Shown in pieces: positions 55,113 through 64,000 of a stretch of DNA of 64,000 bases. A model generated the notes under the pieces. It saw only the letters and a list, made by a program, of their open reading frames with translations. It was not told the origin of the DNA and did not search any database. The DNA is from Ovoidimarina sp963698645 (lineage in GTDB: Bacteria; Pseudomonadota; Alphaproteobacteria; Rhodobacterales; Rhodobacteraceae), in assembly GCA_963698645.1 (NCBI GenBank), contig CAVORP010000001.1, positions 372,001 to 436,000 on the forward strand, written 5' to 3'. Made by a program: the position numbers and the translations under genes. Within the stretch, counting starts at the first letter, position 1; the number at the start of each line of letters is the position of its first letter.

Positions 55113-56576
55113 ATGACCAATCGGCTTTCGCGTCGCTTCATCCTGTCCGGGCTTGCCGCATCGGCGGCATGGCCCGCGCTTGCCGAGGCTCCGCTGACCT
55201 CGCCCCGGCCCCGTCCGCGCGGCGATCCGGGCGCGCCGCCTGCCCCCGAAAGCGCGGGCAGCCTGATCGAGGCCGCCGGCCTTGGCGGTGCCGTGGGCTA
55301 TCTCGCCATGAACGCCGATACCGGTGCAGTCATCGACGCCTTCAACCCGAAATTGCGCCTGCCGCCCGCCTCCGTCACCAAGGCCGCGACGGCCTTTTAT
55401 GCCCTGAACCATCTTGGAGCAGCGCACCGCTTCGAGACAGAGCTACTGGCAACCGGACCGATCAATGCCGGTCGGATCGAGGGCGACCTCGTATTGCGCG
55501 GCGGCGGCGATCCCACGCTCGACACCGATGCCCTCGCCGATATGATCGTCGCCCTGAAAGACGCGGGAATTCATGAAGTTACCGGCAGCTTCAGGGTCGA
55601 TGCATCGGCGCTGCCCACTTTGCCCTTCATCGACCCCGATCAGCCGGATCACGTGGGCTACAACCCTGCACTTTCGGGACTGAACCTCAATTTCAACCGC
55701 GTTCATTTCGAATGGAAGCGGGGCAACAACGGCTATGATGTCACGATGCAGGCCCGCGCAACCCGGTTTCGCCCCGAGGTCGACCTTGCCCGGATGGAGA
55801 TCGCCGACCGCAAGATGCCGGTCTACACCTACGACACCGATGGCAACCGCGATCGATGGACGGTGGCACGGGGTGCCCTGGGCAAGGAAGGCGCACGCTG
55901 GCTCCCCGTCAGGCGCCCCGCCGATTACACCGCCGAGGTCTTTCGCACCCTTGCGCGTTCCTACGGGATCGTGCTCCGTCCGGGCCCCGACGCGACGGGT
56001 GTTCTGGGACAGCGCATCGTAGCCCACCAAAGCCCGCCCCTCAGCGACATGCTGGGCGAGATGCTGCGCTATTCGACGAACCTCACGGCAGAGGCCGTCG
56101 GGATCTCCACGACGCAGTCCAACGGCGGCCATCCCGCCAGCCTGATCCGTTCGGCGCGCGAGATGAACCTCTGGATGAACGGACCGCTCGGCACTCGCAC
56201 GACCGGCTTTGTCGATCATTCGGGGCTCGGCTACGGCTCGCGGATCTGCGCCTCCGACATGGTGCACATCATGATGTCGGCCCGGCGGGCAGGTCTCCTG
56301 CCGAAGCTTCTGAAGGACTTCAGAACCGAAGCTCCCGAAGTTGCGGTTCTTGCCAAGACCGGAACACTGAATTTCGTCAGCGCCCTATCGGGATATGCGA
56401 CGGCCCCCGGCAGCGCGCCCGTCGTCTTCGCGATCTTCACCGCCGACATGCCCCGGCGCGACGCGATCCGGATCGAGGAACGCGAGCGCCCACCCGGTGC
56501 CCGAAGCTGGGCGAACCGGTCGCGCAGCCTGCAGAAGAAACTTATCGATCGCTGGGTCTCGATGGCCCGGGCCTGA
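55113..56576 (+). CDS. dacB: D-alanyl-D-alanine carboxypeptidase/endopeptidase (PBP4 type)
   Basis: A class C penicillin-binding protein that trims peptidoglycan in the periplasm. The 487-residue protein carries a twin-arginine-like signal (SRRFILSGLAASAAW, cleaved after PALA), and the three active-site motifs are S-x-x-K at Ser87 to Lys90 (PASVTKAAT), S-x-N at Ser321 to Asn323 (RYSTNLTAE) and KTG at Lys415 (LAKTGTLN). A Pro/Arg-rich linker follows the signal. The EamA gene overlaps its stop by one base. Confidence 0.95.
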   Translation: MTNRLSRRFILSGLAASAAWPALAEAPLTSPRPRPRGDPGAPPAPESAGSLIEAAGLGGAVGYLAMNADTGAVIDAFNPKLRLPPASVTKAATAFYALNHLGAAHRFETELLATGPINAGRIEGDLVLRGGGDPTLDTDALADMIVALKDAGIHEVTGSFRVDASALPTLPFIDPDQPDHVGYNPALSGLNLNFNRVHFEWKRGNNGYDVTMQARATRFRPEVDLARMEIADRKMPVYTYDTDGNRDRWTVARGALGKEGARWLPVRRPADYTAEVFRTLARSYGIVLRPGPDATGVLGQRIVAHQSPPLSDMLGEMLRYSTNLTAEAVGISTTQSNGGHPASLIRSAREMNLWMNGPLGTRTTGFVDHSGLGYGSRICASDMVHIMMSARRAGLLPKLLKDFRTEAPEVAVLAKTGTLNFVSALSGYATAPGSAPVVFAIFTADMPRRDAIRIEERERPPGARSWANRSRSLQKKLIDRWVSMARA

Positions 56577-57466
56577 TGGCGGATAGACCTCTTCTGGGTA
56601 TTCTTCTGATGCTCGGATTCTGCACCGTCGCTCCCTTGGCCGACAGCATGGCCAAGCTGATCGGAACGGGCCTGCCGCTGCTCATGGTCCTTGTGGCCCG
56701 CTTCGGATTTCAGGTCATCCTGCTGCTGCCGCTCGCCCTTGTCGCGGGTCAGCCACTGGTCTGGTCGCCGCGCATCATGGGACTTGTCTCCCTCAGGACC
56801 CTGCTGCACGTCCTGGGCATCGGAACCATGTTCCTGTCCCTGCGATTCCTGCCCCTGGCCGATGCCATCGCAATCGCCTTCGTGATGCCGTTCATACTTC
56901 TGCTTCTCGGGCGTTTCGTGCTGGGGGAGGAGGTGGGCATGCGCCGCATCATCGCCTGCACCATCGGGTTTCTCGGCACGCTTCTGGTCATTCAACCCAG
57001 CTTTGCCGCCATCGGCCCGCCGGCCCTCCTGCCGCTCATCGTCGCCGTGGTCTTCGCCGCCTTCATCCTCGTCACCCGGCAGATTTCGCGCGTGACCGAA
57101 CCGATCGCCCTGCAGGTCACGAGCGGCGCAATGGCCCTTGCGGTGCTGGTCCCGCTGATCCTCATCGGTCATGCGGCCGGCCTGCCCGAGATGGGGTTCG
57201 CCCGGCCCACGGAACATCAGTTTGGCCTTCTCGCGGCAGTTGGCGTCCTCGGCACGCTCGGCCATCTCCTGATGACATGGAGCCTCCGCTTCGCCCCCGC
57301 CAGCACACTTGCTCCCATGCAATATCTCGAGATCCCCGTGGCTGCGGCGCTTGGCTGGGCAATCTTCAGCGACTTCCCGAACGGGATGGCCCTTGCCGGG
57401 ATCTGCGTCACCGTCGCCGCCGGGCTCTACATCGTGGTTCGAGAGCGCGCGCTCAGCCGGGCGTAA
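56576..57466 (+). CDS. EamA/DMT family transporter
   Basis: A 296-residue transporter of ten predicted helices, with ADSMAKLIGTGLPLLMVLVARFG near the N-terminus and the second-half QYLEIPVAAALGWAIFSDFPNG block. Its ATG overlaps the dacB stop (TGATG), so the two are translationally coupled. The open frame continues far upstream only as a shadow of dacB. Its last 14 bases overlap the 3' end of thiN on the other strand. Substrate unknown. Confidence 0.88.
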   Translation: MADRPLLGILLMLGFCTVAPLADSMAKLIGTGLPLLMVLVARFGFQVILLLPLALVAGQPLVWSPRIMGLVSLRTLLHVLGIGTMFLSLRFLPLADAIAIAFVMPFILLLLGRFVLGEEVGMRRIIACTIGFLGTLLVIQPSFAAIGPPALLPLIVAVVFAAFILVTRQISRVTEPIALQVTSGAMALAVLVPLILIGHAAGLPEMGFARPTEHQFGLLAAVGVLGTLGHLLMTWSLRFAPASTLAPMQYLEIPVAAALGWAIFSDFPNGMALAGICVTVAAGLYIVVRERALSRA

Positions 57467-58106
57467 GCGCCGCGATCGCCACCGCCAGCGCCGCGCGCGG
57501 CACGATCACAAGCATGCCGTCGCCCTCGAAACCCAGCCGCACCGGCCCGATCACTTCGTTCGAGGTCCCGATCCGACCGTCGGGGGCAAAGCGGATACCG
57601 TCGATCGGCCAGCGCAGGCCGGCACTTCGGCCCTCGACCCCTGCCATCGGGAAAAGCGAGAGCCTGCTACCCTCGGGAAGGTCCATCACAAGCGTGCGCG
57701 GGGCATGAAAGGCCACATCGTGACTTCCGATGACAATGCAGCGCCGCTCCGGATGGCGCACGAGCGCGTTATAGACCGCCAACTCATGATCCAGACGCCG
57801 CCCGGCAAAGCCGATCGCGAGAATCAGCGGCGCGTCGATGCGGCTCAGGCACTTCTCGAAATCCGTGGTTTCCTGCTCCGCAATGGGATGGATACGGTCG
57901 ATTGGTATCGTTTCGCGCACCAATTGTGGCAATGAGTTGAAATCGCCGATCACCGCGTCGGGGGTCCGCCCCGTCGCCATCGCAGTTTCCGCGCCCCCAT
58001 CCGCCGCCACGAGAATCGGCGCAAATGGTAGGATTTCCTCAATATCCTCGACAGATACTGCGCTCGCGCCCAGAAGCGTCACGGAATTTTGAGTCGATAC
58101 GATCAT
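57453..58106 (-). CDS. thiN: thiamine diphosphokinase
   Basis: ThiN phosphorylates thiamine to thiamine diphosphate in one step. The 217-residue protein has ILVAADGGAETAMATGRTPDAVIGDFNSL (split here; the VAADGGA and VIGDFNS blocks bind the substrate) and the QETTDFEKCLSRI motif, with a C-terminal beta domain ending IGTSNEVIGPVRLGFEGDG. The start at 58106 (MIVSTQNSVTLLG) is the usual one. No TPP riboswitch is seen upstream. Confidence 0.9.
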   Translation of the reverse strand: MIVSTQNSVTLLGASAVSVEDIEEILPFAPILVAADGGAETAMATGRTPDAVIGDFNSLPQLVRETIPIDRIHPIAEQETTDFEKCLSRIDAPLILAIGFAGRRLDHELAVYNALVRHPERRCIVIGSHDVAFHAPRTLVMDLPEGSRLSLFPMAGVEGRSAGLRWPIDGIRFAPDGRIGTSNEVIGPVRLGFEGDGMLVIVPRAALAVAIAALTPG

Positions 58107-58254
58107 GCAAAACCTTTGAATATTTGTGTTCGCGATGGAAACAGAGCACAATCGGGCGTCGAATAAATCCACCGAATTGCCACAGTCTGTTCCCATTTGC
58201 AGGTCAGAACGCAGTTAACAAGTTTTTGCTGGATCGGGGGAGAAAGCGAAGAAG

Positions 58255-60875
58255 ATGGTTGGTGCGAGCAAAATCCTCACCGTCTCGTATGGGACGTTTT
58301 CCTGTACTCTGGAGGGTTTCGACGACCCGTTCTCGACGATGCGTGGCATCGCCGAGTATTTTCGTGATCTCGCTGCCGACGATCGCTATTTCGGTGCAGA
58401 GCCGCCGACCCCCGATGCCGAGATGCTGCACAAGATCGCCCAGCGCGAAGTGCAGCGCCGGGTCGAGGCGCAGGTCAAGGATGATGGTATCGTCCTGCGC
58501 CAGCTTGGCGGTGCATCCGACAAGGCCGATGCCGCTCCCACCCCTCCGGCGGCGCCGACCGTCGAGGAAGACGAAGATGCTGCCCCCGCAGTTGCCGTAG
58601 CTGACTCCCAGGGTGAGGCCAAAGCCGATGACAGGAACATGTTCGTCGATCTCGACGACGTGTCCGACAACGACGACGATGATTCCGACTACGATTTCGC
58701 CGGCGATCAGGTATCCGACCGCGACGATGCACAGCAGTGGATCGAGACACCGCGCGCCAAATCTTCAGAAGAGGCCAGCGTCGCGGCCAAGCTGAGCCGC
58801 ATCCGCGCTGTCGTCTCGAGCGGTGCTGCCGCCACGCCCGTCAGTGCATTCTCGGGATCCATCGATACCGCGTTTGACGATATCGACCCCTTCGAAGACA
58901 GCGCATTGAACGGCCCTGCGATCACTGCCGACGATCTGGACATGGATTTCGGCTATTCCGATACCGCCCAACCCGCCGAGGCCAGCACCGAGAACGTATC
59001 GGACCTGAAAGCCGACGATATCGTCGAGGCATCCGAAGCCCTCTACGGGCAGGATGAAGAGGAAAAGGCCGAGGCCGCACCAGAAACTACCGATGATCTC
59101 ACCGACACGCCCGAGGTTGCGGAAGAGACCATCGCCACCGAGGACGCGGATCACGCCGACGCCGATACGGCGCTGGACCTCTCGGAAGACGCGATGATCG
59201 CCGAAACCGAGGCCGAGGACCTGGCAGAGCTCGAAGCGATGGACGGCCTCGAAGGCGACACGGCCGAAGAGACCGCCGGCGATCTGGCCGTCGAGGACGA
59301 AGAATTCGCCGTCGCGGCCCTCGAGAACGCACCGGAAACAGACACGACCGAAGCCGTCGCGGAAGTCGCGGAGGTCGACACCGATCTGGCCGATGCCGAG
59401 ACGCTCGAGGCCGAACAAACCGAGGAATCCGATTTCTCTGCCGAAGAGGATGCCGCCTCTGACGCAGAGCCAGAGATGCTGGAAGACGCGCCAGCGACCG
59501 AGACGATCGCGGCAGCCCCCGAGGATGTCGCCCCGACCGAACCGGTCGAAGCCCCCGTCGCAGAAGTGGCCGAAACCCCGGTCGAGGAAGAGCGCAAGCT
59601 TGGCCTTGCCGCACGCATCATCAAACTCAAGCGCGCCGCGCTCGAGATGTCGGCAAAGCCTGCCGAGGGCGAAATGCCTCCTGCTCCGGCCCAGACGGAA
59701 GAAGCGGTGCACCATGTGATCGAGGAAAACGGTCCGGAGCCGCTTGAGCCGATGGCATCCATGGATGATTTCGAAGACACGGCGATGTTCGACGATGACA
59801 TCGACGCGGACGAAATCCTTGCGGAAGAAACAACCGAAGAGATCGCCGAAGCCGCCGAGGAGACAACAGAGGAAGACTTCGCCGAAACCACCGCTGAAGC
59901 AGAAGCACCGGTTCAGGCCGACACGTCTTTCGACTGACGACGATCTCGACGATGACGATTTCGACGATGACGACGACTTCGACTGGGACGAACCGGAAGC
60001 AGAAGCCGCCGAAGCCGAAGCGGCGTCCACCGAAGACGAGGATTCGCGCAAGACCAGCGCCATGATCGCCGCAATCGCCGCAGCCGCGCGCTCGGCCGAG
60101 GAAAAATACGTCGAGGAAGAGCCCGAGCCGGTCAAGAAGAAGGAGCGCGCGATCACGCGCCCCGTCTTCGAAGCCGAAGAGGGCAGCGGCGAGGCCTTCG
60201 AACGCATTCTCGAGCAGACCAATTCGCAGCTCGACGATTCCGAAGGCAACCGCCGCCGCTCGGCGATCGCCCACCTCAAGGCCGCCGTCGCCGCGACAAA
60301 GGCGGACCGGCTCCTGCGCCGCCGCAAGCCCGAGGAAGAACAGACCGCCGAGGAACAGAGCCAGTATCGCGATGACCTGGCAAAGGTCGTGCGTCCGCAG
60401 CGCCCGGTCACCGAACCGCGCGAGCCGGTGGAACGTCCTGAAATGCTTCAGGAAAAGCCCGCGCCCCTGATGCTGGTCTCGGAACTGCGCGTAGACACTG
60501 CGGGCGAGACCCATGATGCGATCGGTGCTGCCCCGCCGCGTCAACACCGATACCATCGATTATGGCGATGGGGTCGAAGGCATATCGACCAGCTTTGCCG
60601 AATTCGTACAGGAAATGGGTGCCACCGAACTTCCCGAACTTCTGGAAGCGGCGGCCGCCTATACTGCCTTCGTCGAGGGTCGCAAGGAATTCTCGCGCCC
60701 GCAACTGATGCGCCGCGTCGCGAATTTCGAGCAGGAGGGTTTCACCCGCGAAGCCGGCCTGCGGTCCTTCGGCCAGCTGCTGCGTCAGGGCAAGATCCAG
60801 AAGCTCAAGCGCGGTCAGTTCACGATCGCCGACGATACCCGCTTCAATCCCGAGGCGCGACTGGCCGGCGAATAA
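58255..60875 (+). CDS. very large acidic protein of unknown function with conserved ends (two frameshifts)
   Basis: Corrected length is about 872 residues. A conserved-looking N-terminus (residues about 5-75: ILTVSYGTFSCTLEGFDDPF, then IAEYFRDLAADDRYFGAEPP) is followed by roughly 450 residues of highly Glu/Asp/Ala-rich, probably disordered sequence with Asp runs (DDDLDDDDFDDDDDFDWDE). A basic-helical section follows (RSAIAHLKAAVAATKADRLLRRR), then a structured C-terminal domain (MGATELPELLEAAAAYTAFV to TIADDTRF). The frame breaks near 59929 (TTT for TT) and near 60533 (extra C). Relatives in Rhodobacteraceae are sometimes labelled chemotaxis CheA, but no kinase, Hpt or receiver motif is present. 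A strong terminator follows. Confidence 0.8.
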
Positions 60876-60898
60876 ACCGCGCCACATCCAAAACGACC

Positions 60899-60933
60899 AA
60901 GGCGGAGATGTCACAGACATCTCCGCCTTTTTT
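60899..60933 (+). terminator. rho-independent terminator after the acidic protein gene
   Basis: A perfect 11-bp stem (GGCGGAGATGT at 60901-60911 with its complement at 60917-60927), a 5-base loop and six T residues. It may also serve the DUF2842 gene, which ends nearby on the other strand. Confidence 0.93.
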
Positions 60934-60955
60934 CATGGCCCGGTCACATGTCCCG

Positions 60956-61189
60956 TCAGTCTTCGGTGCGATCCTGCGCATCGGGATCAGCCTGCCCGAT
61001 CCCGCGAAAGATCTTCCGGAACGGAAACGCCCATAGAATGCCCAGCCCAACATAAATCGCCAGTTCCAGCCACAGGGGTGGCCGATCCAGCGCATTCACG
61101 ATCGTGACGGACACGACGATGTAGACCGGCAGCGCGATCACCAGAATGAACAGCGCCCACCGTCGGCGCGCTTTGTAAGACAACGCCAT
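60956..61189 (-). CDS. DUF2842 family small membrane protein
   Basis: A 77-residue protein with two membrane helices (WALFILVIALPVYIVVSVTIV and LWLELAIYVGLGILWAFPF), an RPP linker between them and a charged C-terminus (FRKIFRGIGQADPDAQDRTED split by a turn). It matches DUF2842, which is usually located next to purA in alphaproteobacteria. The start at 61189 (MALSYKARRRW) overlaps the purA stop by one base. Function unknown. Confidence 0.8.
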   Translation of the reverse strand: MALSYKARRRWALFILVIALPVYIVVSVTIVNALDRPPLWLELAIYVGLGILWAFPFRKIFRGIGQADPDAQDRTED

Positions 61190-62482
61190 CAGTCGGCGAA
61201 CGGATCGGTGACAAGGATCGTGTCGTCCCGCTCGGGCGAGGTCGACACAAGCGCCACCGGGCACTGGATCAGTTCTTCGATCCGGCGGACATACTTGATC
61301 GCCTGCGCCGGCAGATCGGCCCAGCTGCGCGCGCCCGCCGTCGTCTCCTTCCACCCTTCGATGGTCTCATAGATGGGCTCGACACGGGCCTGCTGATCCG
61401 CCGCCGTGGGCAGGTAGTCAAGCTCGCGTCCGTCAAGGCGGTAACCCACGCAGATCTTCAACTCCTCCAGTCCGTCCAGCACGTCCATCTTGGTCAGCGC
61501 GATGCCGTTCACCCCCGACAGGGCACAGGTCTGCCGCACCAGAACCGCATCGAACCAGCCACAGCGGCGCGACCGCCCGGTCACGGTTCCCTTCTCGCGC
61601 CCGACCCGCGCCAGATGTTCGCCGATCTCGTCGTCCAACTCACAGGGAAACGGCCCCTCGCCCACGCGGGTCGTATAGGCCTTCACGATCCCCAGAACGA
61701 AATCGATGGCTCCCGGTCCGACACCTGTGCCGGTCGCCGCCATGCCGGAAAGCGTGGTCGAGGATGTGACGAAAGGATAGGTCCCGAAGTCCACGTCCAG
61801 AAGCGACCCCTGCGCCCCTTCGAACAGGATCCGCCGACCTTCGCGCCGCTTGTCGTTCAGCACTTTCCACACCGGTGCCGCGAAGCGCAGGATCTTGGGC
61901 GCGATTTCCAAGCAGGCTGGCCTTCAGCACCTCGCCATCCACCTCGTCAAGACCAAGGCCGCGCCGCAGCGCATTGTGATGGGTCAGAAGCCGCCCAATT
62001 CGCGTGTCCAGCGTCGGCGCATCGGCCAGATCCGCAACGCGTACCGACCGGCGCCCCACCTTGTCTTCATAGGCGGGTCCGATCCCGCGCCCGGTCGTGC
62101 CGATCTTGGCCACGGCATTAGAGCTCTCGCGCGCCCGGTCCAACTCGCCATGCAGCGGCAGGATCAGCGGCGTGTTCTCGGCGATCATCAGGTTCTCGGG
62201 GGTCACGGTCACGCCCTGCCCTTCGATCTTGGCGATTTCATCGACCAGCGCCCACGGGTCAAGAACAACGCCATTGCCGATGACCGAAAGCTTGCCGGGC
62301 CGCAAGATACCCGACGGCAGCAGCGACAGCTTGTAGACCTCGCCGTCGATCACCAGCGTATGACCGGCATTGTGGCCACCCTGAAAGCGCGCGATCACAT
62401 CGGCGCGCTCCGACAGCCAGTCAACGATCTTGCCCTTACCCTCGTCGCCCCATTGCGCGCCGACCACTACGACGTTTGCCAT
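61189..62482 (-). CDS. purA: adenylosuccinate synthetase (frameshifted)
   Basis: PurA joins IMP and aspartate with GTP on the way to AMP. The N-terminal catalytic motif GAQWGDEGKGKIVD (with the key Asp), RFQGGHNAGHTLV and GRGIGPAYEDKVGR are intact. The frame breaks at about 61910, where an extra A on the plus strand changes ASLLEIAPKIL to ASLLGNRAQDP; the C-terminal half continues in the next frame (GRSRRCGWFDAVL and the base-binding VGYRLDG). Corrected length is 430 residues, the usual value. Confidence 0.95.
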
Positions 62483-62717
62483 GCCTGCCTCCGATTGGCG
62501 AAACCCGCGCCGGTATAGCGACCTGACGGTCCGGGCGAAACCCGCGAAATGGTGCATCTCCCAACCGGAACGCACCGCCTCCGGTTGCTACCGCTGGCGT
62601 GCCGGCAAGATGGGGTCGCGGATGAATCACACCCCGGCCGGCCACAGCCTGCCCAGAGGGGTTGCGGGCGCGGTCGCAAGCGCATAGATAGCCCGCTGTT
62701 AGTCGCGGAAAGTCCCC

Positions 62718-63074
62718 ATGGAAAACGTCGTCCTTATCGTCCACCTGATCCTCGCGCTTTGCCTTATCGCGGTCGTGCTCCTGCAGCGCTCCGAAGGCGG
62801 CGGTCTTGGGATGGGTGGCGGCGGTGGCGGCGTGTCCTCGCGCAGCGCCCTGACCGGTCTGCACAAGCTGACATGGGCTTTCGCGATCGCCTTTATCGCG
62901 ACGTCGATCACCCTGACGATCTTTGCGGCACGCAACTCGGCGGATACCTCGGTCATCGACCGTCTTGGCATCGAAGCGCCCTCCGGCGATGTGTCGCCGC
63001 TTCTTCCCGCCGACGGTTCGCTCCTGCCGCCACCGGCGGAAGGCGATCCGCTGGTGCCCCCTCCGGTCGAGTAA
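62718..63074 (+). CDS. secG: preprotein translocase subunit SecG
   Basis: SecG is the small auxiliary subunit of the SecYEG channel. The 118-residue protein has two membrane helices (VLIVHLILALCLIAVVLLQ and WAFAIAFIATSITLTIFAA) separated by the conserved RSEGGGLGMGGGGGG loop, and a Pro-rich C-terminal tail (LLPADGSLLPPPAEGDP). It is divergent from purA, and pyrG follows 161 bases later. Confidence 0.95.
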   Translation: MENVVLIVHLILALCLIAVVLLQRSEGGGLGMGGGGGGVSSRSALTGLHKLTWAFAIAFIATSITLTIFAARNSADTSVIDRLGIEAPSGDVSPLLPADGSLLPPPAEGDPLVPPPVE

Positions 63075-63235
63075 TCGGCTTCTTTAGGGTCGCCAGATCC
63101 AAAAACCACATCATATTGCGGTCTCCGGGCTTGTTACCGCGCCGCGAATCCTTTAGGGCTTAAATCCCGTGGGATGCGTTGCTTCGACCTTGCGCCAGCA
63201 CCCCTGATGGACATCCGGCACGGGAACAATACCTT

Positions 63236-64000
63236 ATGGCACGATACGTATTTATCACCGGCGGCGTGGTGTCTTCGCTTGGAAAGGGCCTTGCCTCGGC
63301 GGCTCTGGGTGCGCTTCTGCAGGCCCGGGGCTATTCGGTACGGCTTCGCAAACTCGACCCCTATCTGAATGTCGATCCCGGCACGATGAGCCCCTTCGAA
63401 CATGGCGAGGTCTTCGTGACCGATGACGGCGCGGAAACCGACCTCGATCTCGGCCATTACGAGCGGTTTACGGGCGTCTCGGCACGCAAGACGGATTCGG
63501 TCTCGTCGGGTCGCATTTATTCCACCGTTCTCGAAAAGGAACGTCGCGGCGACTACCTCGGCAAGACCATCCAGGTGATCCCCCACGTCACCAACGAGAT
63601 CAAGGATTTCATCGGCATCGGCGATGACGAGGTCGATTTCATGCTCTGCGAGATCGGCGGCACCGTCGGCGATATCGAGGGTCTCCCCTTCTTCGAGGCG
63701 ATCCGGCAGTTCGCGCAGGAACGACCACGCGGCCAGTGTATCTTCATGCACCTCACGCTCCTGCCATGGATCGCGGCCTCGGGCGAACTCAAGACCAAAC
63801 CCACTCAGCACTCGGTCAAGGAACTCCGTTCGATCGGTATCGCGCCGGATGTGCTGGTCTGCCGTTCCGAAAAACCGATCCCGGACAAGGAGCGCGAAAA
63901 GATCGCGCTGTTCTGCAACGTCCGCAAGGAAGACGTGATCGCCGCCCCCGATCTGAAATCGATCTACGAAGCCCCGCTGGCCTATCACCGCGAGGGCCTC
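63236..64000 (+). CDS. pyrG: CTP synthase, 5' part (runs off the window)
   Basis: PyrG makes CTP from UTP and glutamine. The first 255 residues are here and belong to the synthase domain: the P-loop VVSSLGKGLASAALGALL, the LDPYLNVDPGTMSPFEHGEV block, CEIGGTVGDIEGLPFFEA and ELKTKPTQHSVKELR. The glutamine amidotransferase domain lies beyond the window end. The frame is open throughout. The Shine-Dalgarno (CGGGAAC) is weak. The 161 bp upstream show no other gene. Confidence 0.96.
   Translation, partial: MARYVFITGGVVSSLGKGLASAALGALLQARGYSVRLRKLDPYLNVDPGTMSPFEHGEVFVTDDGAETDLDLGHYERFTGVSARKTDSVSSGRIYSTVLEKERRGDYLGKTIQVIPHVTNEIKDFIGIGDDEVDFMLCEIGGTVGDIEGLPFFEAIRQFAQERPRGQCIFMHLTLLPWIAASGELKTKPTQHSVKELRSIGIAPDVLVCRSEKPIPDKEREKIALFCNVRKEDVIAAPDLKSIYEAPLAYHREGL

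Noticed and set aside
58107..58254. A TPP riboswitch ahead of thiN.
   Set aside because: No CUGAGA and ACCUGA-type core segments are present in the interval.

Overview
This window is a piece of a high-GC alphaproteobacterial chromosome, most likely from the family Rhodobacteraceae (Rhodobacter/Roseobacter lineage). The signs are an aa3 oxidase subunit I whose ligand residues sit exactly seven positions before those of Rhodobacter sphaeroides, the DUF6446 gene inside a glyQ-glyS operon, a SAM-II riboswitch before metZ, and the hflK-hflC-DUF2065-Do protease cluster. It is dense core chromosome. I see no insertion sequence, prophage, CRISPR array, tRNA or rRNA gene.

Layout. 0-10 kb: ctaD with a strong terminator, DUF302 and DUF2244 proteins, a YqeY protein, carA, a membrane glycosyltransferase with an MshEN-like N-terminus, a GntR regulator, a HAD phosphatase and a UbiH-type monooxygenase. 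10-19 kb: class V aminotransferase, cupin and two tandem Lrp/AsnC regulators facing ilvC, then a membrane-tailed GNAT protein, two paralogous EamA transporters around a hemerythrin-like gene, glmM and a SleB-type hydrolase. 19-30 kb: the glyQ-DUF6446-methyltransferase-glyS-ppdK run, facing an exported SPOR/peptidoglycan-binding protein with a protease-like domain that lacks the catalytic triad; then trkH. 30-35 kb: folE2, a glutamine amidotransferase and metZ with promoter, SAM-II riboswitch and terminator; an alpha/beta hydrolase and a GST. 35-44 kb: a coupled ftsY-GNAT-EamA-yciB-membrane protein operon, xseA, purD, an FG-GAP protein, a ferredoxin and a beta-hydroxyacid dehydrogenase. 44-54 kb: a Do-type protease, DUF2065, hflC and hflK, gor-rpiA, sdaA and ggt. 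54-64 kb: nadD, dacB, an EamA transporter, thiN, a very large acidic protein of unknown function, DUF2842-purA, secG and the 5' part of pyrG.

The most striking property of the sequence is 19 single-base frameshifts in 16 genes (17 insertions, 2 deletions), including genes expected to be essential (glmM, glyS, glyQ, purA). In each case two adjacent frames join into one full-length family member, and the span gives a whole number of codons once the indel is corrected. Uncorrected sequencing or assembly error is the most economical explanation. I annotate these as single genes and give the site of each shift.

The most interesting biology is the acidic protein at 58.3-60.9 kb, the triad-less protease-like protein at 26.6-28.4 kb, the MshEN-glycosyltransferase fusion at 5.2-7.1 kb, the divergent PPDK in the glycyl-tRNA synthetase operon, and the metZ riboswitch.
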